A stretch of DNA of 20,080 nucleotides from Pelargonium cotyledonis (GCA_036897625.1 JAYMTA010001428.1:1-20080); one strand, 5' to 3'; counted from the stretch's first letter, positions 1 through 10,378 are shown. Translations and numbers: made by a program. Notes: generated by a model not told the origin, from the letters alone.

Positions 1-720
1 CCTCGCCGGGGCTCACTGACGACAACGACCACAACTTCCTGTCACGGCAGTGAGCACGGAGATGACGCTGGTGACCCAAGCTCCCTTCCCACGCCACAAC
101 CGAGCTATCTCTCTTCAATCTGTGCTGTTAGAGCTCTCTCTCACAGTCAGATCTGAGGAGGCTCGATGGAGCTCTATGAGACGAATGGAGGCTCCGCTGT
201 CGGTGAATAGAGGCTCGACGGAGACTAAGCTCTAGCCATCGAAGCTTTGGCCATGGAAGCTCGACGAGCATGATTTCAAGCTCCGTGCATATTTGAGCTT
301 ACCAGAGATGGAGGAAGGAGCTCGCCATCGCCGGCAAATGGAGGCTCAATAGACACACAACCAAATCTAAGGAGGCTCGATGGAGCTTGGCCGATTTGCT
401 TCCTCTCTTTCTCCATTCACGGTAAGCACAACTCTGATGCCGAGGTCGGAGAGCCTCACAGTGGTCGGTGGTCGATGGGGCTTTTTGGGTGCAAATCTAA
501 GCTTCACCGGTTCTCTCTCCACGCTGGTGCTTCATGGCCGTCTCTTGCCCTCCACAGAGCTCACGGCCTCTGGCGATTCACGACCACCAGCGAGAGCGAG
601 AAGTTGAAGATGGCTTTTCTCTTTTTCATTTATCATTATTTATTTATTTATAACAAAATGAAAATTGGGGGGTAATTTGGTCAATTTATCGCCTCTTTTT
701 GGGCCGACGTGGTCGGGCTC
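1..720. other. Unassigned GC-richer segment, no gene recognised
   Basis: No convincing protein is encoded on either strand; the short open frames here have no recognisable motifs and look like chance. The segment is richer in G+C than most of the window and contains repeated gaggctc-type words. Its right end (about 610-690) is AT-rich and carries a g-run, aaaattggggggtaatttgg, resembling words often seen near ends of plant transposons. It ends just before a Tat gag fossil at 724. It could be the flank of an older insertion or part of an unidentified element. Confidence 0.4.
151..390. repeat. Dispersed ggaggctcgatggagct repeats
   Basis: The word ggaggctcgatggagct occurs at 157-173 and 371-387. 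Extended to 151-173 and 365-387 the two copies agree at 22 of 23 positions. Shorter relatives (gaggctc, gaagctcgacgag) lie between them near 187, 212, 256 and 343. This looks like a degenerate local repeat rather than coding sequence. No family is recognised. Confidence 0.55.
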
Positions 721-723
721 TGC

Positions 724-2190
724 TCAAAACTGGGAGAGTCTCCATTTGGCCATAAAGCGTTTAACCTTGTTGGTGAGATAGAAACAATCTTCAATGTCAT
801 GCTCATGACACTTGTGGAGATTGAAACACTCATGCAGGCGATTCCAGTTAAGCTCACCAAGAGGCATGAGTGGGGGCTCTAAGACTTCATGATACATGAT
901 GTAGTCACACACATCTTGGTAGATAGTGGTGAGCGGCGTGTGTCGTACCACGGAGGAGGTGACCTTCGATTCCTGCGGAGGGTGTGAGTGTAAGAAGGGG
1001 GTGCTTTTGTAGAATTTCCTTTTCCCCTCCGCGTAGTGTACCTCCAATGGAAATTTGATGGCTTATGCCAACACATCTTCAGCCTCAACGTGGTTGTAGG
1101 AAATGTTGAGCATTTCTTCCCAAGTCTTCGACTAGGAGCTTACGAAGACGTCTTGGAGGAAGGGTTCTTTACCCTTAAAGTTGTCATCATCATCTTATCC
1201 ATAATAATGTAACACTTGTGTTATACTTTATAGAAGCCCTCCAAGTAATCAACGAATTGTTAGTTAGGCCTTTGCCTAATATTTATGAGAGTGATTTGAG
1301 GTTTTGACACCCTTCTTGCAGATGCAAACCTTTCCAATAACATCTTCCTGAATGTCTCCCACAAAGTGATGACTCCTTAGGGTAGGTCGCGGTACCAACT
1401 TTGGGCTTGGCCTGCGAGGGTACAAGCAAAGATTCTGCATTGTATGGCATCCTAAGTGGTTAGCCATTCTGATTTGAGCTTAAAGCGGGTGATGAAATTA
1501 ATGGAGTTGGTGATGCCTTCATATGTCATATGTTGAAACCAGAACCATGGGTTGACTGGAACCGTTCATAAGACGGGGCTTTGTGGGCTATTCACAATTG
1601 ACACAAAAGGGGCTGCTGTTGCGGCAACAATGTATGTCATTTGTTCACAGAGGTGTTGCACCTCTTCTTGAAGAGTTACGAATGTGGGGCTGTCCACGCA
1701 GACTAATGGAGGTCTTTGAGACTCCCTTGTTTGTCCATTATGAGGAGGGAGGTCCTCACGCTTGTTGGTCCTACGTGGGAGTTGATGGGGACCATCAATG
1801 GTACCCTGGGTAGAGTATGTTAGAGATTCTCGGCGAGGACTGTTGCTTGTCCGCGGCCTAGAAATCTCAAAGTCATTATAACCTTCTTTGTGTTGAGAAT
1901 GCAGAGGACTTTGGTCGCGGTGAGACTACCTAGGATAAGCAGAGTTCCTTTGAAAGGTATGGTTGATGTAAACATCATGAGCTTGAGCATCGCAATGATT
2001 ATGCCTCTCCACTTCTACCTGAGATGGAGGATCCTAAGCAACAAAGGTTGTCTGAGCTACAGGTGTCGCGGGAGCGGTCATGGCCGCGGCGGCTAGAGAG
2101 GTTTCGTATGACTTCATTCACATGATTAGTAAATGCTCTTATGGAATTGGTGAGTTTTGTTATGAGTGTGTTATCGTTGAGAGGCGTGAG
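724..2190 (-). mobile_element. Fossil gag fragment of a Tat-type Ty3/gypsy element
   Basis: Read on the minus strand, this stretch resembles the Gag of plant Tat-lineage retrotransposons. Around 1444-1388 it encodes CRIFACTLAGQAQSWYRDL, matching the retrotransposon gag domain signature in which a tryptophan-containing segment follows a small-residue-rich helix. Around 834-775 it encodes HECFNLHKCHEHDIEDC, the C..H....H....EDC arrangement that plant Ty3/gypsy Gags carry near the C terminus. Upstream (about 2060-1800) the sequence is charged and arginine/proline-rich, as expected of the linker before the gag domain. The copy is broken in numerous places and is only a fragment; no LTR or pol is attached. 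It ends next to the Athila LTR that starts at 2194, so it is probably older than that insertion. Assignment to Tat rather than another gypsy lineage is inference. Confidence 0.7.
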
Positions 2191-2193
2191 TAT

Positions 2194-3641
2194 TGATAAC
2201 TCGTATTTTATATTAGTTATCCAACCCTAAATCATGCCAAAACTAGCACGGTTTTTGTGTATTTTACCTCATTTCAAGCATAATTGTCGTCATATCAATC
2301 ATTTTGTTCTCATATTGTCATCACATGTACTTAAGTGCATCTTTGGCATTTTTGGTGCATTTCATGTGTTTTTTTTCGCTTATTAGCTCATTTTTATTGA
2401 CATTATGTTTGTTTTATGTTTCATGTCTATTTCAAGTTAGGCAAGCTAAGATTCACCTAGGAAGGAAGCTCGGAAGAGGAGAAAACAAGCTAGGAATAGG
2501 AGCTGACAACGAATGTCGCGGCACTGAAGAAGACGGACAATAAATGAGAATCAGGTGTCCAGCGCCGCAGAGCTGAGGCCTAACGCCGCGACACCACATC
2601 ACAAAGCCTATATATAAAACATTTTTGGCTTATTTCAGCAATTAGGTTTTATCGGCCACCAAAGCTCATTTTTAGCAAAGTTTGAGTAAGAAAGGAGAGG
2701 AGTTCTAGAGCTCCAAAAGGGAAAAAGGAGGGCGAGTTTGGAGCCATTAGGTTGGTGATCGTGATCACCAATCTCCATTTTTATACCTCTAGACCCCTTT
2801 TGAGGGATTTTAAGCTTAGAATACTCTTGAGAACTTGTTGTTTTTAGTGATTAATTCTAAATTCTTGATTGTTTATCAAGTAATTGTTCATGTTATTTGA
2901 CTATAATCTCTATTTGGATTTGATTATTGAAATGGTTTGTTTATTAGTTTAGTGATTCTTGTTTATGAGAATGGATAGTTAGTTCTTTGTGTGATTAGGG
3001 GTGTGAATGTATGTAAATATGTGTAAATAGTTTCTTGATGTAATGGTAATATGGATTGTAGGTATTTCTACGATTTTCAATTCAATGCGCTATCGGCGGA
3101 TTCGTTTCAATTGATCATAGTGTGGGACTTCATCCACACAATGGGGTTGTGTTGAGTTGTCCTCTTGCAAAACTCGAGGATTGCCCTTCAGTCGCTTATG
3201 GACAACCATCATGCTAGTGTATGCACAATATTCTTAAGTTTTGGAAGGACCCCTACTCAGGGCGTTCAGATACGAAAGATGGCCAGACAATCCCGACACC
3301 ATCGTATCGTCACATCTCGTCATTAATTGCATAATCTTTATTATTTAGTTCACACACCCTAATCACTCTCTTTCTCATTAAATTTTTGATTTAAAATTTT
3401 GAACTTTGAAATTTGATTTTGATTTCAATTGATTGTAAAGTTTTCTTAATTACCTCACTTTGACTTTAATTTAGTTAAAGTCAACTTTTCAAAACCAAAA
3501 ATCTTCACCTGCTTTCTTTAGTAGCTCAAGATTTAACTGCCAATTAGTTTAGTAATTTACTGACCAAGTCCTGAGGATCGATATCCGAACTTCACGGTCC
3601 ACTATTACAAGGTCAGCTCCAGTATACTTGTCAGACGTACA
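2194..3641 (+). repeat. 5' LTR of the Athila-type element
   Basis: The LTR begins tgataactcg at 2194 and ends about 3641 at gtaca, about ten bases before the primer binding site, giving roughly 1.45 kb, a usual length for Athila LTRs. It contains a TATA box near 2609. The 3' part has the Athila-like run gaggatcgatatccgaactt followed by ttcacggtccactattacaa. Just upstream of the TATA box are GC-rich words (gtcgcggcac, agcgccgcag, acgccgcgacacc). The left edge directly follows the minus-strand gag fossil. The exact right edge is uncertain by several bases because no second LTR is available for comparison. Confidence 0.75.
2609..2618 (+). promoter_or_regulatory. TATA box of the Athila LTR
   Basis: The sequence tatatataaa lies about 1.03 kb before the LTR end, within agcctatatataaaac. 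It is the strongest TATA match in the LTR and sits where transcription of such an LTR would be expected to start just downstream. Activity is not implied. Confidence 0.55.
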
Positions 3642-3650
3642 CCAAGTTCT

Positions 3651-3668
3651 TGGTGTCGTTCTCGAGGA
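3651..3668 (+). other. Primer binding site, degenerate tRNA-Asp type
   Basis: The bases tggtgtcgttctcgagga follow the LTR. They differ at a few positions from tggcgccgttgccgggga, the site complementary to the 3' end of tRNA-Asp that Athila elements are known to use for minus-strand priming. The position right after the LTR and before gag supports the call. Confidence 0.7.
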
Positions 3669-3670
3669 CT

Positions 3671-4480
3671 TGGTTATAGGTGAATTTTAGATTGTTGGTA
3701 GTTAGTCTTGTTAGTTTAGAACACTGCAATTACCTCATGTTAGCTTAGTCGCACATGGCTACGCCCGACCATAAATAATTTAGGAAGCAGTATAGACTGC
3801 CAGTTTGGGGGTTCGAAAGCTGATGGGGAACTGCGAACCCCATTTAGTGGTGCTGCAAACAATCACGGCGCTGGACGCTACCACATTTATAACTCAGCCT
3901 AGCAACATCAATTTTTTTATGGCAGCAACAACAGGCTGCTAAGCAAGACCAGCTATTGCATGAACAGTAAGAGTGACAGATGATCGCCGCCATTAACCAG
4001 GGAGTTTGGAAAATTCTAAGTACCTCTGGTGAGCACTTGTATAGATATTTGACTCATAAAGTGTCTCAAAAAGTGGGAAGCTTTGAACTCACCTCGGTGA
4101 TTATCACAGTCGTAAACATCATCAGTTAGTAAGTTCGGAGGCAACAAAGAAGAAGACCCGGTAGGTCATCTCAAGAAGTACACTAGGGTGTTAGGTACCT
4201 TGAATAATTCTGGTTATGACCAAAATGGGTTGGACCAGAATCTATTATACTAATCCCTAAGTAGCAAGGCCATTGTGTGGTGTCACTCTCTTCCACTGGA
4301 CTCTGTTCCCACTTGGGAAGTATTGGTCCAGAAGTTCATTGACTGATAATAATCTAAGGAGGATAGGAAGAGGATGTTTTGGGTGTCAGAGTTAATCTCA
4401 TGCCTCTCTCTAAGTACAAAACTTTGAGTCTCGGAAATCTTAATTAAGAATAGAATTGTATCTTTACATCTTGCTGACAA
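3671..4480 (+). pseudogene. Leader and gag fossil of the Athila element
   Basis: After an untranslated leader, Athila Gag-like sequence becomes recognisable from about 4080. Fragments such as EEDPVGHLKKYTRVLGTL and VWCHSLPLDSVPTWEVLVQKF match the gag domain, where a helix is followed by a tryptophan segment and a proline-x-serine-type turn before the final W-x-x-L/F-x-x-F stretch. Gag would form the virus-like particle that packages the element's RNA. The frame is interrupted several times. The leader, about 3700-4080, shows no clear protein. Confidence 0.65.
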
Positions 4481-4489
4481 ATATATAGT

Positions 4490-4790
4490 CTACACATCTA
4501 GGGGTAGCAAATGATGTTTTGGTGAAAGCCGAAAAGTTTGTTTTTTTTCTACGAATTTTATTGTTATAGATTTCGAGGCTGGTCCAAATATACCTCTTAT
4601 TATGGAAAGACCATTTTTGGCCACTGCTGACACTGTGATCAATGTGAAAGATGGGGAGTTGAGTATGTTAGTAAGTAAGGAGACAATGAAATTCAACGTC
4701 TTCCAGACCATGACAAGCCTCAAAGATAAAGCAGCAGACTCTTTTGGAATAAGTGCCATAACAGTCAGTGATTCTCAATAGATGGTTTGT
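4490..4790 (+). pseudogene. Protease-region fossil of the Athila element
   Basis: Short plus-strand fragments read LGVANDVLVKAEKFVF and, further on, GELSMLVSKETMKFNVFQTM. These match the region around the aspartic protease of Athila polyproteins, where a valine/lysine strand precedes the FIVLDM and GRPFLAT-like strands and a G-E-L-t-lrv segment ends the domain. The catalytic portion is not clearly readable. The protease would cleave the Gag-Pol precursor. The stretch is decayed. Confidence 0.6.
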
Positions 4791-4879
4791 CTGCTAGATT
4801 AAGACCCCCTTAATGGAATCTTGCACGAAGTTACAAATTTTTTGGATTTAGGGGACAACAGGGCTGAGATGGAATAGTT

Positions 4880-5944
4880 GTTTGGTATGGTTGAGGAGAT
4901 GGAGCCTGTGGAAGCTTATAAGTTTTGAGATCCCAGATATATTTGAGAAGAAGGCAGTCCTAAAGCCTTATGTGGAAGAAGCTCCAATTTTGGAGATGAA
5001 GAAGTTGCCTGACCACTTCAGCTATGAGTTTCTAGGTCATGATGAGACTCTGCCAGTGATAGTGCCTGCAAAGTTAGATAAGGAGCAGTGAGGGAAGCTG
5101 TTGGAAGTATTGAGGGCCCATAAGGGAGCTATTGGATGGACGATAGCGGATTATCAAGCGATTGACCCCTCCTTTTGTATGCATCAGATCATCTTAGAGG
5201 ATGAATCCAAAGGTTAGTCGAGTACAAGAGGCAGTTGTACCTGATGATGAAGAAGGTGGTCAAGAAGAAGGTCCTTAAGTGGTTAGATGTCGACATAATA
5301 TACCCAAGAAATATGTACCTAAGAAGGGAGGAACGACTGCAGTCACCAATGAAAAAAATGAACTTATTCCCATCCGTACTGTTACATGCTGGAGGATATG
5401 TCTGGACTATTGTCACCTTAATATTGCAATGCGGAAGGATCACTTCTCATTGCCATTCATTGATCTGATTCTTGATAGGAAGGAAGGGAAGTCATACGAT
5501 TGCTTCTTGGATGCATACGGTGACTACAATTAGATAGCCATAGTTGTGGAAAACCAACACAAGACCGCGTTCATTTGTCCTTATGGCACTTTTGCCTTTA
5601 GGACGATGGCTTTTAGTCTGTGTAATGCGTCAGCTACCTTTCAGTGGTGCATGATGGCTATATTCGCCAACATGGTGGAAGATATAGTCGAGGTCTTCAT
5701 GGATGACATTTCGGTCATTGGTGACTCCTTTGAGTCGTGCATGGGCAACCTCAAAAGGGAGCTCAAGAGATGTGAGGAGACTAATCGTATCTTCAATTAC
5801 GAGAAATATCATTTCATGGTAGAGGAAGGTATAGTCCTAGGACATAGATTTTCCATTGATGGCTCGAGGTCGACCGAGAAAAGATTGAAGGCACCGAAAA
5901 GCTTCCCCCTCCTGTGTTTGTTAAGGGGGTTAAGAGTTATCTAG
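4880..5944 (+). pseudogene. Reverse transcriptase fossil of the Athila element
   Basis: The segment starts with an Athila-type linker (KPYVEEAPILEMKKLPDHFS, near 4960-5020) and AHKGAIGWTIADYQAIDPSF (near 5110-5170). The fingers and palm follow: CRHNIPKKYVPKKGGTTAVT and NEKNELIPIR near 5285-5375, then CPYGTFAFRTMAFSLCNA near 5576-5630. The catalytic box VEVFMDDISVIG lies with FMDD at 5696-5707; F/Y-x-DD is the metal-binding motif of the enzyme. The thumb side shows RCEETNRIFNYEKYHFMV and GIVLGHR. The order and spacing match a complete gypsy reverse transcriptase, but the frame is interrupted in several places, so no functional enzyme is predicted. It would have copied the element RNA into DNA. 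Confidence 0.85.
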
Positions 5945-5949
5945 TCTAC

Positions 5950-6540
5950 GCTAATTTCTGTTGGTTCATCAAAAACTTCTCCAAGATTGCTAAAACCTTA
6001 TGCAAGCTCTTGGAGAAAGACGTAACATGAGCACATATTGTTTATCATCTTTTGGAGAGCTAATAGCTCATTTAGTGGAGACGCCCATAATATTGCCTCC
6101 TGATTGGACTATGTCATCGAGCTAATGTGTTATGCAAGCGACATTGTCATAGTTATTATGTTGGGTCAGCATAAGAACAAGCTTTTCCATGCTATATACT
6201 ATGCCAACAAAACCTTGGCAGGGCCGCAATTGAATTACATTGTGACGGAGAAAGTACTCTTTTCAATGGTGTACGCTTGTGAAAAGTTCAGATCTTATCT
6301 AATTGGGACCAAGGTGATTGTTTTTAGTGATCACTCTGCATAGAGATTCCTGTTTGCGAAGAAAGATGTCAAACCGAGGTTTATTTGCTGGGTCCTTCTC
6401 TTGCAAGAGTTTGACATAGAGATTATAGATCACAAAGGGACCTAAAACCAAGTGGTTGATCACTTGATTAGACTGGATAATGGGGGTCTAGCAAACCAAG
6501 GTGGTGATATCCATGAGACCTTCCTAGATGAGCAATTATT
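5950..6540 (+). pseudogene. RNase H fossil of the Athila element
   Basis: This follows the reverse transcriptase. From about 6104 it reads ELMCYASDIVIVIMLGQ, FHAIYYANKTLAGPQLNYIV, KFRSYLIGTKVIVFSDHSA. These match the RNase H domain fused to gypsy reverse transcriptase: the LMCDASD-type strand, the A/G-x-x-LGQ turn, the YYASRTL strand, the FRSYL-GTKV strand and the final tDH acidic motif. The tail at about 6370-6480 ([18 protein letters not shown]) matches the connecting region before integrase. It would degrade RNA in RNA:DNA hybrids. The copy is broken. Confidence 0.8.
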
Positions 6541-6579
6541 TGCTATTCAACAAAATGGAAAGGCACCATGATTCGCGGA

Positions 6580-7815
6580 CTTTGCGAATTTCTTTGCGAG
6601 TGAAATTATACCCTATGGTCTGAATTATCAGCAGAGGGAAGAGGTTTTACCAACAAGTGCGTTATTAGTTTTGGGAGAAGCCTTATCTCTTTAAATGGTG
6701 ACCGAATAATGTGATCTGGATGTGTGTTCCGGTAGAAGAATAGTCTGAGATTTTGAGTAAGTGCCATTGTGCTCCATGTGGAGGCCACCACAAGGGAAGA
6801 AGGACTGCTGAGAAGGTCACACACGCAAGGTTTTGGTGGCCCACATTGTTGAAAGACTTCTAGTGGTATGTTATGCAATGCGGTGCTTGTAAGAAGACTA
6901 GCAACATCAATCGGCGATATGAGTCGCCTCAAAAAGGGATCTTAAAACTTGAGCTGTTTGATTGTTGAAGGATGGACTTTATAGGTCCATTCCCTAAGAT
7001 AAAAGGAAATTATTACATTCTGCTAGCAGTGGACTTTGTGTCCAAATAGGTTGAAGTTGTGGCTATAGCCAAAGCTGATGCTAACACTGTGGTGAAATTC
7101 TTAAAGTCCAACGCGTTTGCACTTTTTGAAAGCTCTCGAGCTATCATTAGTGATAGAGGGATCACTTCGAGAATAGGTAACTTAAAGTTATATGCAATAT
7201 ACTCTCCATCATCCATAAGATATCATTGGTCGGCTACTCACAAACCAATGGTCAGACTGAGGTTTCTAATATAGAGATTAAGCATATTCTAGAGATGATT
7301 GTGAAACTCAATAGGTTGGATTAGCCTGACTGGTAGAGGATGCACTTTGGGCATACAAGATAGCCTACAAGACTCCCATTAGGACGTCTCCTTATAGGCT
7401 TGTTTATGGAAAGACTTTCCATCTACCTTTGGAGCAAGAGCACAATGCATACTAGGTAGTGAAGGACATCAACTACAACATGAAACCTGTAGGAGACAAG
7501 AGGAAGGTCTGACTTCTTAAACTGGGATAATTCCATAACGAGGCATATGAGAATGTCAAGCTTTACAAAGAAAAGACCAAGAAGTGGCATGACCATCGCC
7601 TTCTTCCGTGGAATATTGAACCCGGCTAATGGGTGTTGTTGTACAACTCTCGCTTAAATCTATTCTCTGAGAAGCTCAAGCTGAGATGCTTTGAGCCATT
7701 TGTAGTAGTGTTTGTCTCCAATTATGGAGCTATTGAAATCAAGCACCCTAATAAATATGAGGGGATTTTAAAGTCAATTGGAGCAAACTCAAGCCCTACT
7801 GTGGCATGGTTCTGA
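6580..7815 (+). pseudogene. Integrase fossil of the Athila element
   Basis: The zinc-binding region is visible as ARFWWPTLLKDF and CGACKKTSNINRRYESPQKG (about 6828-6935), the family's FWPTLxKD and CxxCQRTGNISRR motif. The catalytic core shows MDFIGPFPKIKGNYYILLAV (about 6970-7030) and AIISDRG (7140-7160), which hold the first two acidic residues of the DDE triad in this family. The C-terminal part shows LLYNSRLNLFSEKLKLRCFE and PFVVVFVSNYGAIEIKHP (about 7636-7755), the GPF-x-V-like chromatin or DNA-contacting module. Integrase would insert the cDNA into the chromosome. The copy carries many interruptions. Confidence 0.85.
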
Positions 7816-8600
7816 ACCCTGACATCAAAGAGGACCGGGAGAGGACAAATTTGGAAGATCCAGTCTATGATGAATAAAAAGGTTTTTGTTTTACACTGCC
7901 CCTAAAAAGGGGATTTCGTCCGCAAATGACGTTAAACAAATGTGCTTCTACGAGGTAACTCATGTCTCATCCGAACCATCATCAACTTCATACATTTTAA
8001 AAGGTTGTTCAAAATACTTCAAATTGGTGGAGATGATAGGGAGGATCGAGTTGTATTTGTGTGTAGATAAACAAGCAAAAATGTGGGAAATTTTAAGATA
8101 GAGAGATAGACTCCGCGACACTGAGAAGTAATGCCATGATTCCCATGTAAAAGGGCCAAAATGTCAACTTTTTGTGTGTAGAAGGATGGCATCGTAGTAC
8201 TAAGGCACAATGTTGTGGTGTCGCAATGGTCAGCTGGATCAAAGGGGGTCAAATGTGTGCAGTGTCGTAGCGCCCGGGTCTGGTCTGATTCAAAATTTGA
8301 AAATTGGGGGGGTATTTTTGGGGTTTCACTCATTTAATAAGACCTAAATCCCTCTATCACTTTCATTCAGTCGAAAACCAAACCCCACAACTCCCATTGC
8401 ACTCTTTTTCTCTCTTTGTCTCTCTAAATAAAAATTGAAAGAGCTTAAAGCTTGAAGGGGCACCATTGTCGTTCGCCGCCGCCGCCGCTACACCACCAGA
8501 TGCCATTATATTGTCTCTTCTTCGTTGTTTGTCTTGGGAGTTAACATGTGTGGTGATTTGGAAGGTTCAATTTTTAGGGTGGTTTTAGAGTAATTTTTGG
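7816..8600 (+). other. Spacer after Athila integrase, no clear protein
   Basis: No protein is recognised. GC-rich words related to those in the LTR recur here (ctccgcgacactgagaag at 8111-8128, gtcgtagcgcccggg near 8265). A purine/G tract, gaaaattggggggg, lies near 8299-8312 and could be a relic polypurine tract, though no LTR follows it. From 8399 a pyrimidine-rich stretch (ctctttttctctctttgtct) and a gcc-trinucleotide run at 8474-8488 lead into the ORF at 8601, which has the look of a plant 5' untranslated region. Confidence 0.5.
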
Positions 8601-9203
8601 TTGTTACCTCTCTCTTCTGCATGTATACTCTCAATGGAACTTGGCCAAAAGAGAGCTCGCTTTTCCGCACCTAATGTGGCTACCAGGAGAGGCGTTGCCA
8701 TTGTGGCTACCAGAAGTAGTTCCGCCGCCTCCACTGTGGTGCCTTATGTGGCTTTGAACTATGATAACATGCATTTTATATCAAAGAAGACTCATGACCA
8801 TTATCATGATCTTTTAGAGCTGACACCTATTAGAAAGAGAGGGTTTGCCGAGAATTATTCATGCATGCCCGATTTTGATGCATTGGTTAAGAGTTTGGGG
8901 TGAGAGACCTTTGTGAAATACTCAAAGGACCAAGGGAATGCAATGGTCCTTAGGGAATTTTACGCCAATTTGTTGGCGGAGAGAAAGAGCATGAAAAAGA
9001 GGGACCCTATCCCCACTTCTATCTTTGTTAAAGGGAAGCAAGTCAAATTTGGTCCTGATGCCATAAGGGATAATCTGAAGCTCCCTGTTATTGGTCTGGA
9101 GAGCTTCCCTTACAGAAATATGTGCAAGCATAAGCACCCAAAAGTGGATATTGATCCATTTGGCACTCTTTTATACAAGAACGTGAATAACATGGGTCGG
9201 TAG
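8601..9203 (+). pseudogene. Extra ORF fossil, putative plant transposon protein domain
   Basis: The N-terminal part is basic and alanine/serine-rich. It then reads HFISKKTHDHYHDLL, TPIRKRGFAENYS and, after that, VLREFYANLLAERKS and SIFVKGKQVKFGPDAIRDNL. The EFYAN motif followed by a V-x-GK-x-V-x-F strand and an I-x-x-x-L helix is characteristic of the plant putative transposon protein domain, an ORF of unknown function often found downstream of pol in Athila-type elements (sometimes called env-like by position). A typical family member continues well beyond this point, but the similarity stops at about 9203. Because a Tat element on the opposite strand lies to the right, this ORF could instead be associated with that element. 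It is broken. Confidence 0.6.
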
Positions 9204-9640
9204 TCAATTTTTTTGTTTATTTTTTGTTCAATATTGGGTTCAATTTTTACTGATTTTAGGTTTTTTATCTTGATTTAATATTTTCAAAGTTAATAACATA
9301 AATCAAACCCAAGTTTTGGTACAAAATCTAATATTTAGTATTTTTTAAAAAAATCATTTAGGCAACACTCGAAGATTCCGGTGAAACGATGAATTTTCCA
9401 GCGAAACATGATGAACATGTTCTTAATGAAGAATAAGGGTAGTATAGTAAAGGGCAATTTTGGAATTTCAAAAAAATATTTGTTATGTGTTGGGCACATG
9501 GCTGAAATTTTGGAATATTCTGTTAACTTTAACGAAAATTTTGGACGGAAACTTAAGTGTCATAGTACAGAGGTGGTAATAGTTACAAACTAAAGTTGGG
9601 GGAAAGCACATGTCAAAGGTGTAAAGTACAAGTTAGGTAT
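9204..9640. other. AT-rich unassigned stretch
   Basis: No protein is supported. The stretch is AT-rich (9204-9360) and then carries short words such as ctgttaactttaacgaaaat and ttttggacggaaacttaagt near 9520-9560. These resemble sequences common near the ends of plant non-autonomous elements. No terminal inverted repeat or target duplication was found by eye, so no element is called. It might be an insertion or an intron-like spacer between the ORF at 8601 and the coding-like region to its right. Confidence 0.35.
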
Positions 9641-10272
9641 GTGTAATTTTCCCTATTTTCATATGAGGGGACCAATTCAATATTTTGTTGGGGTAGCCAA
9701 ACACATCTACTAGGGTATCACCCCACTTTTGGAAACTGTTCGCATGTGTTGTGACTTCTCTTGGCCCATTCATGGGGACCTCGCCAGTCCTAGTTGGGTA
9801 GTGGACTGCTCAGATCCCTATACCTGCCCTCTAATGATAGGAGGCACATCAAAACATGTAAGCCTTTTTCCCTTTCTTTTATTTTAATTCGCCATCTCTT
9901 CACCATTACTATTGCTAGTGTGAGCATCATCTTTCAGCCCTTTAAGTCAATGCACATGGTCTCTAGAGGGAAGGAAGTCATATAACATTGGACAAATCCA
10001 GCAAATGAAAGACTTATTGAAGAGCAGTAAGAGATATTATGTTCCATGGGCTCCCTTTTCATCGTTTTTGAAGGTAACTGTACCTATCAATAGGAAGCAA
10101 GTAGAGGACATGTCGTACGAGGAGGCAACCAGTAACGAGGTTGAAGAGCCCATGTCATCTAAACTTGTGTCTATGCGTGAGGTGGAGGGTGGCGATGAGG
10201 CGGCCACCTCTCCGGTCCTCATAGACCCTTTATGCGATGACCATGCAAGACCTCTTGCCCCCATCAGAATGA

Positions 10273-10378
10273 GATGTTCCTCCACTCCCGCAGTAGATGT
10301 CATGGATTTTGAGACTATAAGGTCGGATGTTCCTCCACTCCTGTCGTAGATGTCATGGATTTCGAGACTATAAGGCCG
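10273..10378 (+). repeat. 53-bp tandem duplication
   Basis: Two adjacent 53-bp units occupy 10273-10325 and 10326-10378, each starting gatgttcctccactcc. By eye they agree at 48 of 53 positions. The start of a third unit (aatgttcctc) follows at 10379. The repeat lies inside the coding-like region. Confidence 0.85.

Larger units (their letters stand above)
2194..9203 (+). mobile_element. Decayed Athila-type Ty3/gypsy retrotransposon
   Basis: In order the element shows a 5' LTR, a primer binding site, gag, protease, reverse transcriptase, RNase H, integrase and an extra downstream ORF. This is the known layout of plant Athila elements. The pol signatures are specific: FMDD in the reverse transcriptase catalytic box, PYGTFAFR before it, and LAVDFVSK plus AIISDRG in the integrase core. 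A matching 3' LTR was not found in the window, so the right boundary is uncertain and LTR-divergence dating is not possible. The reading frames are interrupted many times (well over ten), so it is an old, non-functional copy. Whether the ORF at 8601-9203 belongs to this element or to the neighbouring Tat element is uncertain. Confidence 0.85.

Noticed and set aside
8019-8333. A 104-residue minus-strand open frame
   Set aside because: It lies in the Athila spacer, has low-complexity serine/threonine-rich content and no motif.
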